46,616 nucleotides of DNA. It comes from Planctomycetota bacterium (lineage in GTDB: Bacteria > Planctomycetota > Planctomycetia > Pirellulales > Pirellulaceae). Location of the stretch: NCBI GenBank assembly GCA_026692905.1, contig JAPLNL010000106.1, forward strand, positions 1-46,616, given 5' to 3'. The translations under genes and the position numbers were made by a program. Below the pieces are notes generated by a model. That model was not told the origin of the DNA. It did no database searches and was given only the letters and a program-made list of their open reading frames with translations. Positions 24,497 through 33,400 of this stretch are shown here, in pieces; position 1 is the stretch's first letter, and each line of letters starts with the position of its first letter.

Positions 24497-25405
24497 ATGA
24501 AGTACATCGATCTTCAAGTCAACGGAGCGTATGGTGTTGACTTCAATAGCGATACTTTGACGACCGAACAGTTCGAGTTCGCTTGTTTCAAACTAAAAGA
24601 GTCGGGAGTTGTGGGCTTTTTGCCAACGATTATTACCGACTCGTTGGAATCCATGTGCAGGCGAGTTGGCAACATAGCATCGATCGTTGAATCGAGTCCA
24701 CAATTATTCGGTTTGGTTTTAGGTATTCACGTCGAAGGGCCATTTCTTTCCGATCGTGCGGGGTTTTACGGTACCCACCCACCGCAGCATATCCTGGCGG
24801 CCAATCAGCGGGATGCGATGCGTCTGGTCGAAGCGGGCCGTGGCAGAGTTCGGCTGGTTACTCTGGCGCCTGAGCAAGATGCTGCATGCGAAACGACCCG
24901 AAGATTGTCCGACGAAGGGATATTGGTTTTCGCCGGCCATACAGACGCAAGTTTTGAAACGCTCAAAAGAGCAGTGGACTGCGGCCTTCGAGGTTTTACG
25001 CATTTAGGAAACGGTTGCATCCATCAAGTCGATCGGCAGGACAACATCATGCAGCGAGTTCTAGCGTTTCGCGACAAGTTGATGATCACTTTGATTGCTG
25101 ACGGGATTCATTTACCCGTTTGGCTTCTGAAGTCCTGGCTGGACATTATTGGGTCAACCAGGAGTATCATCATTAGCGATTCGATGAGCGCGGCGGGTAT
25201 GCCTGCCGGCGAATATTCGATCGGAAATCAGACAGTCCTTGTCGAAGCGTCGCGTCGAACTAGGCACCGGGACCACGGATACCTTGCCGGTTCGGCGTCT
25301 ACGATGGCAGACATGGACCGAGTCCTAACAGAAACTCTCGCAATTGGTTCAGCCGTGCGTGAGCATATTATGCATGACAATGCTTTGGCTATCTTGACAC
25401 AATGA
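24497..25405 (+). CDS. nagA: N-acetylglucosamine-6-phosphate deacetylase-like protein (NagA family, barrel only)
   Basis: Amidohydrolase-fold enzyme likely to remove the acetyl group from GlcNAc-6-P, feeding the nagB product upstream. The metal and catalytic residues appear in order: Glu in GIHVEGPFLS, His in FAGHTDA, His in FTHLGNGC, and Asp in IISDSMSAAGMP. At 302 residues it begins directly at IDLQVNGAYGVDF and ends at HDNALAILTQ. Both pieces of the small beta-sandwich domain found in the 380-residue E. coli enzyme are therefore missing. Confidence 0.8.
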   Translation: MKYIDLQVNGAYGVDFNSDTLTTEQFEFACFKLKESGVVGFLPTIITDSLESMCRRVGNIASIVESSPQLFGLVLGIHVEGPFLSDRAGFYGTHPPQHILAANQRDAMRLVEAGRGRVRLVTLAPEQDAACETTRRLSDEGILVFAGHTDASFETLKRAVDCGLRGFTHLGNGCIHQVDRQDNIMQRVLAFRDKLMITLIADGIHLPVWLLKSWLDIIGSTRSIIISDSMSAAGMPAGEYSIGNQTVLVEASRRTRHRDHGYLAGSASTMADMDRVLTETLAIGSAVREHIMHDNALAILTQ

Positions 25406-25473
25406 GCGTCGCCCGTGGGTTCGGCTGTACGGACAATTGAGATTTAGGTTAAAATAGTGATCGTTCTGTGCTG

Positions 25474-25537
25474 CTGGTAACCCATCGCGTGAGCGAGGGA
25501 TGCTAACAATCACCTCGCTTACGCGTCGGGTTACCAG
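25474..25537. repeat. 25-bp imperfect inverted repeat ending at a start codon
   Basis: Arms 25474-25498 (CTGGTAACCCATCGCGTGAG...) and 25513-25537 pair at 22 of 25 positions around a 14-base loop. The right arm ends at the base before the ATG at 25538, so it occupies the place where a ribosome binding site would lie, and none is visible there. Confidence 0.7.
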
Positions 25538-26851
25538 ATGGCCGTCAACATTCTTGCAGGTCGCATTCGGCAGATGCGATCCACTTTCGATCTACATCCA
25601 CTTAATTCGACTCCCAAATTGAAACCAACCGACCTTTTCGATACGCTTCAAAAAACGACTCTCGATAACGGGGCATCCGTTGCGGCGCAATTGCTTGTAA
25701 ACGAAATGCGAAGCCAGGAGCGATACCCTGAGCTGTTCGAGTCTCTCAAAATGCTTCATCGAATCGAGCTTGGGCTGCCTGCAGTCCACACCGATTTGTC
25801 AGGCGCTCATTCGGAGAGCATGCATGAAGTCATTTCGCCGGAACTTCAGGACCAACTGGACAAAAAGCTGCTTGGGGCCTGTACGGAGGTTGGTGCTGCG
25901 ATGATGCGCAAGGGGAATCTTCAGGAAGGCTGGATGTATATGCGGGCTGTTGGCGACCGAGCTGCAACCGCGGAAGCCATGCGCGATGTGCCTGTGACGC
26001 AGGAAAATTTGGATACCTTTCTCGGTTTGCTCGTTCACGAAGCGATCGATGTAGCGCGTGGGACCAAATTGTCGCTTGAAATGCGGGGAACTTGCAACAC
26101 CATCACCATGTTGGATTCCGTTGTGTCGATGCGAGGCCGGGTGGACCAACAAGCGGCGGTTGGTACCCTGGTCGAACATGTTCATGCGGAATTGCTTGAA
26201 AGCCTCAAGTCCGACATCATCCGACGTGAGAAGAGCGACGCGTCGAGCGACGTTCGCACAGCGAGTTCATTGGAGTTTTTGTTGTCGACCCGACCGACAT
26301 TGCTGCGGGACGGCACATACCATTTGGATACCACGCACCTAGCCTCGACAGTCCGCTTTGCCAGGATTCTCGACAATGAGGCTCAGATTCGGCTTGCAGT
26401 CGATTTGGCTCAGTATGGTCGGCAGCTTCATTCTCAGTACCAATACCCAAGCGAAGAACCGTTTACGGACCTTTACCCGATGTCGCTCGGCATGTTTCGC
26501 GCATTGTTAGGGGAGCATGTAGATGCGGCCCTCAAAATGTTTTTGCAAAAGGCAGAATCGCTTGACCCTCAAGAGCATGGCACCGTTGCGATTGAGACCT
26601 ATGCGGACTTGCTCACGCGAGTTGGTAGGCCCGCCGAGGCAATGCAGTTTTTGATCAAAAAGATGCCCAGGGGGATGCGTCCGTTTGGGATCGCACCCTC
26701 GCTTTTGGAGCTTGCAGAAGCCTCCAAGGATTTTCAGTTGATGTTGGATCATGCGAAAGAACGAGGTGATTTTGTCGGGTATGCCGCAGCGCTTTTGCAG
26801 TCCGTTACCTACGCAAACAAATCACCGAAAGTGGTCAGCCAACCGGCGTAA
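25538..26851 (+). CDS. unrecognised 437-residue helical protein linked to a two-component system
   Basis: I do not recognise the family. The protein is soluble, without signal peptide or membrane helix, and looks almost all-helical. The C-terminal third (about 325-425) has TPR-like stretches such as AALKMFLQKAESLDP and YADLLTRVGRPAEAMQFL. The start is uncertain: ATG 25538 directly abuts a hairpin repeat, and an in-frame ATG at 25574 is possible. It ends three bases before the response regulator gene, which suggests one transcript and a shared role. Confidence 0.7.
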   Translation: MAVNILAGRIRQMRSTFDLHPLNSTPKLKPTDLFDTLQKTTLDNGASVAAQLLVNEMRSQERYPELFESLKMLHRIELGLPAVHTDLSGAHSESMHEVISPELQDQLDKKLLGACTEVGAAMMRKGNLQEGWMYMRAVGDRAATAEAMRDVPVTQENLDTFLGLLVHEAIDVARGTKLSLEMRGTCNTITMLDSVVSMRGRVDQQAAVGTLVEHVHAELLESLKSDIIRREKSDASSDVRTASSLEFLLSTRPTLLRDGTYHLDTTHLASTVRFARILDNEAQIRLAVDLAQYGRQLHSQYQYPSEEPFTDLYPMSLGMFRALLGEHVDAALKMFLQKAESLDPQEHGTVAIETYADLLTRVGRPAEAMQFLIKKMPRGMRPFGIAPSLLELAEASKDFQLMLDHAKERGDFVGYAAALLQSVTYANKSPKVVSQPA

Positions 26852-26854
26852 AAC

Positions 26855-27604
26855 ATGGGAATCAATGTCCTGCTTGTGGAAGACGACCCAAGTTTAGCAA
26901 ATGCCATTCTTGAGGGGTTGTCCGATCAAAACATCAAATGCGAAATCGTTTCAACGGTAGCAAATGCAATCCAAGCCGTTAGAGACCGCAGGCCCGATGC
27001 AGTAATTTTGGATTTGATGTTGTCTGGCGACAACGGTTTGGATGTTCTGAAAGCGGTGCGTGCCCAGCGAGATCCAACGCCGGTTCTGATTTTGACTGCG
27101 CTTGGTTCGCTCGAAAATCGTGTCGCGGGCTTAAACGAGGGTGCGGACGACTATTTAGTCAAGCCTTTTGAGATGCCCGAGCTGATTGCCAGAATCACAG
27201 CCATTACCCGTCGAAACAATCGCATCGAGGGAAGCACGCTCACGTATGGCCCGCTGCTGCTCGATCTTACGACCCGTCGCGTATTTCGTGACGGCAAGGA
27301 ACTGAAACTCTCCCCGACGGAAACATCGCTGATCGAACTCTTCATTCGCCATGAGAATCAAGTTCTCACACGCAAGATGCTTTGCCACCAGCTTTGGGAA
27401 ACCAATTGGGAAGGGGAAACCAACGTAATCGAGGTTCATATCAATCGCTTGCGTAGCAAACTGGAACGCGGTTTTGAGCAGCCACTGATTCATACCATTC
27501 GCGGCCGAGGATACATGCTATCCGAATCCGAGCCTAAGTCGAGAACCGAGAGCTTAGAGCCTCTCGATAGCGATGAATCAAACAAACCAACGAAGATCGA
27601 GTAA
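26855..27604 (+). CDS. OmpR/PhoB-type response regulator
   Basis: A 249-residue two-component regulator. The receiver domain (about 4-118) has the acidic pair Asp10-Asp11, phospho-acceptor Asp53 (VILDLMLSGDNG), Thr81 and Lys103 (LVKPFEMPE). The winged-helix DNA-binding domain (about 130-228) has LSPTETSLIELF, the recognition helix in TNVIEVHINRLRSKL and the wing IRGRGYML. It overlaps the histidine kinase gene by 32 bases, and the partner is surely that kinase. The signal and target genes are unknown. Confidence 0.93.
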   Translation: MGINVLLVEDDPSLANAILEGLSDQNIKCEIVSTVANAIQAVRDRRPDAVILDLMLSGDNGLDVLKAVRAQRDPTPVLILTALGSLENRVAGLNEGADDYLVKPFEMPELIARITAITRRNNRIEGSTLTYGPLLLDLTTRRVFRDGKELKLSPTETSLIELFIRHENQVLTRKMLCHQLWETNWEGETNVIEVHINRLRSKLERGFEQPLIHTIRGRGYMLSESEPKSRTESLEPLDSDESNKPTKIE

Positions 27605-29069
27605 CGAAGTGGTTTTGGGCGATGAGGTGACGACGAAGGAGACCGAAGGCAACTTGCTCGGTCAATCTCGGATGCGTTATTGGGGCAAGTACACGTTTCG
27701 GGTTCGGACTGCGGTTATCCTGACCCTGTTTATTCTTCTGACTGCGCTTGCGGTTGGGTTTGCGTTTCGAAACGTTGTCTCAATTCTTCTCGATAATCAG
27801 ACGAATTTGGACCTGCGCGATGACGCTCAGGAGTTTGTCGAGCAGCTTGAGTCGATCTCTGGCACGATCAGCCCAGAGAGAGCTCAAGCGTGGAATCGAC
27901 ACGCCGCGACTCATGAACTGCATCACTGGTTTCTTCGAGTCTTTGATAAAAACGAAGTCGTTGTCTGGGAAACAATTAGTGTGCCGGAAGCGATGATTGC
28001 GAATCATCTTAGCAATACCGAGATGCAGGAGTTTGGAAACTATCGATTCCTCAATCGGCCTGTCTATCATTCTTCGGCAAGTAACAAGGAAAAACCGACC
28101 GGCTGGATCCAATTGGGCTGTTCCCTCGAACTCGTTCAAGATTCGCTTTCTCAATTAGATCGACTGTTGCTTTGGGTTTTTTTGATCGTAGGAGTTTTAG
28201 GGCCTATTGCCTCTTTGTTTTTGTCGGCGCAGTTGCTCAATCCGTTAACGGATTTAACAAAGCAAGCAGCTGCACTTTCGGTAACAGACCGATCGCAGTT
28301 GCTTGGATTGCGAGGCAGTGGCGATGAATTGGATAGTTTGGCTGGAACCGTCAATGCATTGTTGGCTCGCGTCCGATCGCAGCTTCAGGCAAACGAAGAC
28401 TGGATCGCAAACTCGGCGCATCAACTGCGAAGTCCATTGGCTGCAATTACCAGCAATGTCGAAGTGGTGTTGGGCCGACTGCCGGAGGGCAAATCGTCCG
28501 ACATGTTGGCGAGCGTGTTGAACGAATGCGAATATCTAAACAAACTGGTTCAGCAGTTATTGCTATTGAGCGAAGCCAATGCTGTTGGCGTTAAAGCGAA
28601 GAGGAGCGAAATACGCTGGGACGAAATGATCCGTCAATCGAGCGACTTCTTTGAGGCGCTGGCATCAGCAAAAGATATTTCTCTCAAGTTCGATGCAATC
28701 ACGGATTGTACCGTTTTCGCAAATCCAGAGCATTTGCGAATCGTATTGCACAATATTCTCGATAATGCGATCAAGTACACACCGCCGAACGGTTCGATAG
28801 AGATCGAATTGACCAAGTCACCTGAGAACGAATGCACGCTTCGCGTTAAGGATACCGGTATCGGTATTTCAGAAGTAGACCTAGCCCGCGTCTCGCGGCG
28901 ATTTTTTCGAAGCGACTCGGGACGCGATCCGGCCACGACCCCCAGGGGAACTGGCCTGGGGCTGAACATAGTCAAGACGATAGTGGAAGGACTCGATGGT
29001 CGTCTGCAGATTGACAGCGTCTTAGGCAGCGGCACAACCGTTCGAATCGTTTTGCCTGCGATTGCCTAA
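27573..29069 (+). CDS. membrane sensor histidine kinase
   Basis: A 498-residue kinase with two membrane helices (about 44-66 and 197-219) around an extracytoplasmic sensor domain of about 130 residues. A HAMP segment follows (about 220-272). The phospho-acceptor is His283 in SAHQLRSPLAAI; the ATP domain has the N box HNILDNAIKYTPPNGS (393-408), DTGIGIS (427-433) and GTGLGLNIVK (459-468). The ATG at 27573 lies inside the regulator gene; a GTG near 27609 is a possible later start. The sensed signal is unknown. Confidence 0.92.
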   Translation: MNQTNQRRSSNEVVLGDEVTTKETEGNLLGQSRMRYWGKYTFRVRTAVILTLFILLTALAVGFAFRNVVSILLDNQTNLDLRDDAQEFVEQLESISGTISPERAQAWNRHAATHELHHWFLRVFDKNEVVVWETISVPEAMIANHLSNTEMQEFGNYRFLNRPVYHSSASNKEKPTGWIQLGCSLELVQDSLSQLDRLLLWVFLIVGVLGPIASLFLSAQLLNPLTDLTKQAAALSVTDRSQLLGLRGSGDELDSLAGTVNALLARVRSQLQANEDWIANSAHQLRSPLAAITSNVEVVLGRLPEGKSSDMLASVLNECEYLNKLVQQLLLLSEANAVGVKAKRSEIRWDEMIRQSSDFFEALASAKDISLKFDAITDCTVFANPEHLRIVLHNILDNAIKYTPPNGSIEIELTKSPENECTLRVKDTGIGISEVDLARVSRRFFRSDSGRDPATTPRGTGLGLNIVKTIVEGLDGRLQIDSVLGSGTTVRIVLPAIA

Positions 29070-29192
29070 ACGTTGTAGTAGAGCCTTTGCAAGCTCGATT
29101 CGTTTAACAGTCTTACTACGGTACTGGCGTTGAACGTAAGCGTCAGCGATACTAAGCACATCCGCATTTGTTCTTCGTATTCATTCGCCGAT

Positions 29193-29247
29193 GGGCGCTA
29201 GCCCCGGTTCTCGACGAATGTCGAGTGGAAAACCGGGGCTAGCGCCC
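29193..29247. repeat. 17-bp inverted repeat with an inner hairpin
   Basis: GGGCGCTAGCCCCGGTT (29193-29209) and its exact reverse complement (29231-29247) enclose a second small stem, CTCGAC-GAAT-GTCGAG. It could form a cruciform or act as terminator after the histidine kinase. The left arm recurs exactly at 41570-41586. Confidence 0.75.
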
Positions 29248-29352
29248 AACGGCTAAAGGTTTGTTTCACTTGAAGACTCATGCCGAAGTGCTTAGGACGT
29301 TTCCGGCCATCGTTGAAGCCGACAACCATTCGAAACTTGGAGTGATTTCTTA

Positions 29353-30123
29353 ATGCCGCGTGGATCGCTGAATTGCCTTGCATGTTTCGCGCTAGCTATG
29401 CTTGGCTGTGTTCCGAGTGGGCAGCCATCTGTACCTGTTTGGCGTGTTCAGATTGTGGCTACCTATCCCCATGACCCAGGTGCATATACACAGGGATTGG
29501 TAATCAAGAATGGCCAGATGTACGAGGGGACAGGACGCAACGGAGCCTCGTCGCTTCGCCAGGTGGATCTAACCACCGGCACCGTCTTAAAGTCACTTCC
29601 ACTGGACGAAAAATACTTCGGCGAAGGGATCACGATCCTCAACGGAAAGATCTACCAACTGACTTGGAGAAACAATCTTTGCTTTACCTATGACCTCGAT
29701 TCGTTTCAATACAAAGAGCATTTTAAATACGCTTATGAGGGTTGGGGTGTTACGGATGACGGAAAGAACTTAATCGTGAGCGACGGCTCCTCAGATATCC
29801 GATTCGTTGATCCAAGCACCTTCAAGGAGTTGCGAAAAATATCGGTAAAGCAAGGTGCTGAACGTATTAAGAACTTGAATGAACTTGAGTTCATCAACGG
29901 GGAGATTTGGGCAAACGTTTGGTATGACGATCGTGTCGCCAGAATCTCGCCTGAGTCAGGACAGTTGCTAGGCTGGATCGATTTGAGCAATCTGTTCCCG
30001 AGAAATCAACGCAAAGATAGGGACCAAGTGCTCAATGGCATTGCGCAAGATCCCGACAGCAAAAAAATTTATGCCACCGGGAAGAACTGGCCAAAGTTGT
30101 TTGAAATCGAAATCGTCAAGTAG
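29353..30123 (+). CDS. glutaminyl-peptide cyclotransferase, lipoprotein form
   Basis: A 256-residue beta-propeller enzyme of the plant/bacterial glutamine cyclotransferase family, which forms pyroglutamate at protein N-termini. Signatures: YPHDPGAYTQGLVI (about 38-51), YEGTGRNGASSLRQVDL, and the propeller strands with FGEGITILNGKIYQLTWRNN, NELEFINGEIWANVWYDDRV and LNGIAQD. The N-terminus has a lipobox-like ALAMLGC (Cys at 19), so it is probably membrane-anchored outside the cytoplasm. It is a single-gene unit bounded by repeats. Confidence 0.88.
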   Translation: MPRGSLNCLACFALAMLGCVPSGQPSVPVWRVQIVATYPHDPGAYTQGLVIKNGQMYEGTGRNGASSLRQVDLTTGTVLKSLPLDEKYFGEGITILNGKIYQLTWRNNLCFTYDLDSFQYKEHFKYAYEGWGVTDDGKNLIVSDGSSDIRFVDPSTFKELRKISVKQGAERIKNLNELEFINGEIWANVWYDDRVARISPESGQLLGWIDLSNLFPRNQRKDRDQVLNGIAQDPDSKKIYATGKNWPKLFEIEIVK

Positions 30124-30151
30124 GCGATTTGGGAGAATCGCCTTTGTTTTT

Positions 30152-30212
30152 GGGAGAGCGAGGCTCCTGCCGAGCTGAAGATGCAATGGCTCGGCAGGAG
30201 CCTCGCCCTCCC
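30152..30212. repeat. 61-bp hairpin repeat, copy 1 (CTCCTGCCGAGC family)
   Basis: GGGAGAGCGAGGCTCCTGCC... pairs with ...GGCAGGAGCCTCGCCCTCCC over arms of about 24 bases with one mismatch. It follows the cyclotransferase stop by 28 bases and may end its transcript. A second copy of the same length is at 39457-39517. Confidence 0.8.
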
Positions 30213-30343
30213 GAATAACCCGTCCTCGCCCTCCCGAATAACCCGTCCTCGCCCTCCCGAATAACCCGTCCTCGCCCTCCCGAATAACATAACCCGTCCT
30301 CGCCCTCCCGAATAACCCGTCCTCGCCCTCCCGAATAACCGGT
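30201..30343. repeat. six-copy 23-bp tandem array derived from the hairpin's right arm
   Basis: Units of 23 bp (CCTCGCCCTCCCGAATAACC then CGT) start at 30201, 30224, 30247, 30270, 30298 and 30321; the fourth has a 5-base insertion. The first unit is the right arm of the hairpin at 30152-30212, so the array seems to have grown from it. The 354 bases between the flanking genes otherwise hold only a promoter-like site. Confidence 0.85.
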
Positions 30344-30397
30344 CGTCACTTTGAAAAGCGTGTAACCTAAAAACATTCCTTCTTTGGGGGTGTCTCT

Positions 30398-30411
30398 CCG
30401 ATTATAATCGG
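30398..30411. promoter_or_regulatory. palindromic operator over a -10 box before the RND pump gene
   Basis: CCGATTATAATCGG is a perfect 14-bp palindrome that contains TATAAT (30403-30408), a consensus -10 box, 66 bases before the RND start. The -35 region is weak (TTCTTT, 30380-30385). A repressor bound here would block the promoter. No regulator gene lies beside it. Confidence 0.45.
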
Positions 30412-30477
30412 GACATCCATAGTGAAGCTTCCAGCTGCCGTTTCACTTGCCCCCCCAACCTCGATTAGGTTCCCACC

Positions 30478-33400
30478 TTGTATTGGCTCGCCGAAATCTG
30501 CGTGAAGCGACCTGTTTTTGCGCTTATGCTTGTCATGGCAATGGTTGTGGCTGGCGTCGTCGCCTTCCCTTCCCTGGGAATTGACCGGTTTCCCAAAACG
30601 GACTTGCCAACCGTTTCCATTCGAACTGGTTACCCAGGAGCCGCATCCCAGGAAGTCGAATCGGAAATTTCCCAGATTGTGGAAGATGCCGTTTCCACGG
30701 TTGCAGGCATCGAGGAACTCAGAAGCATCTCGACCGATGGCAGTTCGATGGTTTTGTTGACTTTCTCACTGTCGCGGGACATTGATGCCGCCGTGCAAGA
30801 CGTGCGGGACGTTGTCTCCTCGGTCACGAATCGACTTCCACGAACCATCGATCCACCGGTTGTCCAGAAATCGGACTTGGATTCCTCACCTGTCATGTCG
30901 ATCGCGGTTTCCGGCGACCGTACGCCGGGTGAGCTCTATCTATTGGCCGATCGTTATGTCAAAAGCATCATCGAATCGAGCCCAGGTGTCGGCCAGGTTT
31001 CCATCTCCGGCGCTGCAGAACGAGCCATCAAAGTCAACATCGACGCCAAACGACTCGCCGCCTATCGACTGTCCATCGTGCAAGTCCGCGACGCCCTAGT
31101 GCGTCAAAATGCCGAAGTTCCAGGTGGTCGCGTGGACGAAGGACTTCGTGAGCGATCGATGCGCACATTAGGCCGAGTCGCGGAATCCAAGGACTTCGAT
31201 GACTTGGTGATTGATACTGTAGGGGGCTCGTCGATCCGACTTGGTGACCTTGGTACTGTCGTCGATGGTACCAAAGAAGTCCGAACAATGGCTCGACTCG
31301 ATGGTAAGCCAACGGTGGTACTGAGCGTGCAAAGGCAGTCCGGCGAAAACACAGTCAACGTGATTGCAGGAGTCAAGGAGCGTCTCAAACGAAGCGAGTC
31401 CTTGCTACCCAATGACGTTCGAGTCGCCATCATCCAGGATCAGTCTCGTTACATTCTCTCCGCATTGCACGAAATCGAAAATCACCTTGTCTCTGGCTCG
31501 ATTCTTGCATGCTTGACCGTTCTTTTGTTCATGCGATCCTGGCGATCCACCCTCATCGCATCGGTCGCGATCCCAGCGTCCATCATTGCAACGTTCGCGT
31601 TCATGAAGGCGTTTGGATTCACGCTGAACAACGTAACCATGCTGGCGCTGGTGCTCATGGTCGGGGTCGTGATCGACGATGCCATTGTGGTTTTGGAAAA
31701 CGTTTTTCGATGCATCGAGGAGCAAGGCATGGACCCATTTCAGGCTTCCATCGATGGTACCAAAGAGATCGGATTGGCAGTTCTTGCCACGACGGTATCG
31801 CTTGTTATCGTGTTCTTGCCCGTATCCTTCCTTTCGAGCGTCACGGGGCGGATGCTTTTCGAGTTTGGTGTGACAGCGACCGTTGCCATCCTGGTCTCGA
31901 TGGTAATCAGTTTTACTTTGACACCGATGATGTGCAGTTTGCTTCTGAAAAAGCCCAAGCAAAACGATACCGCGGGGCACTCGCAAAAAACGACACGACA
32001 AACCGGCTTCTATCATTGGATCGAAGTTAGCTACATGGGCTCGCTCCGGCTTGCGCTACGATTTCGGTTCTTAACCTTGTTGTTATGTATCGGAACCATC
32101 GCGGCCAACATCCCACTGTATAGTTGGGTTCGCCAGGACTACATCCCCACCAACGTCGACGAGTCTGAGTTTGAAGTGAGCGTGAACGCCAAAGAAGGCA
32201 CCTCCATTCTTAGTATGAATCAGGCTCTCCAAGTTGTTGAAGACAAACTGAGAACTGTTCATGGCGTAGCACTGACTCTCACAAGCGTCGGATCGCGAGG
32301 CTTCGGTGGAGTCAATAACGGTAGCGTATTTGTGCGACTCCAAGACGCGGCCGAACGGACTTTTTCGCTTGAGCGGTTTTTCGTCGCCTTGCTACAAGGC
32401 AAGCCAAACAAGGCGTTCGACGGCAACTTCAGCCAACAACAAAAAATGGCAGAGATTCGCACGTTGCTCAAAACCGTGCCGGATATCCGCTGTTCGATCC
32501 GAAATCTTACATCACTTCGTCAGGGGCCCAACGTGGATATCGATTTTTGCATCACTGGCCCCGATGTAAAGCGACTCGCCGAGTTCAGCGAGCAGATACG
32601 AAAAAAGGCCATTGAACTTCCAGGCATCGTCGATGTCGACACCACGTTGCGGCTCGACAAACCAGAACTTCTGGTTTCCATCGATCGGGAACGGGCTGCC
32701 GCCATGGGGGTCTCCGTTCAAGAGATCGCGGATACGCTAAGGATCGCAGTTGGCGGCGACGAACGTGTTTCTCGCTATCGCGACGCAACGATCGATGACG
32801 CCTATGACGTGGAGTTGCGACTCGTCGGGTTGGATCGACAGGATAAAGAGTCGATCTCGCAACTTTACGTGAGAGCTAACCCGGCCGCAGGAAAAATGGT
32901 GTCTGCAATCGATACGCAATCGGCATCGATGTCCAACGCATCGAAGCTGACCCGTATCGACAACATCGTTCAGTTCAATTTCGGCGACGCGCCAGCCCGC
33001 ATCGATCGCTTGGATCGACAACGGATGGTATCGATTCGAGCCAATATACCAACGGGTTTTGCTTTGGCGGATCGCGTTCAAGCCCTCAGAGCTATGGCTG
33101 CAGAAATCGGCGTGCCGCCTGGCTTTGAGACGCGGGTTTTAGGGCGAGGCAAGGAGCTCGAAAAAACGCTCAATGAGTTCCGATGGACGTTCCTCTTGAG
33201 TTTCGTTTTTATGTACCTCGTACTAGCCGCCCAGTTTGAACACTTAGCTCATCCGTTTACGATTCTTTTTACGCTGCCGCTTTCGGTTCCTTTTGGATTG
33301 ATCAGTTTGTACTGGGGCAACGAAACACTCAATGTCTACTCGGCCTTGGGTGTGCTGGTCCTTTTTGGTGTGGTCAAGAAAGCCGCGATTTTGCAAGTAG

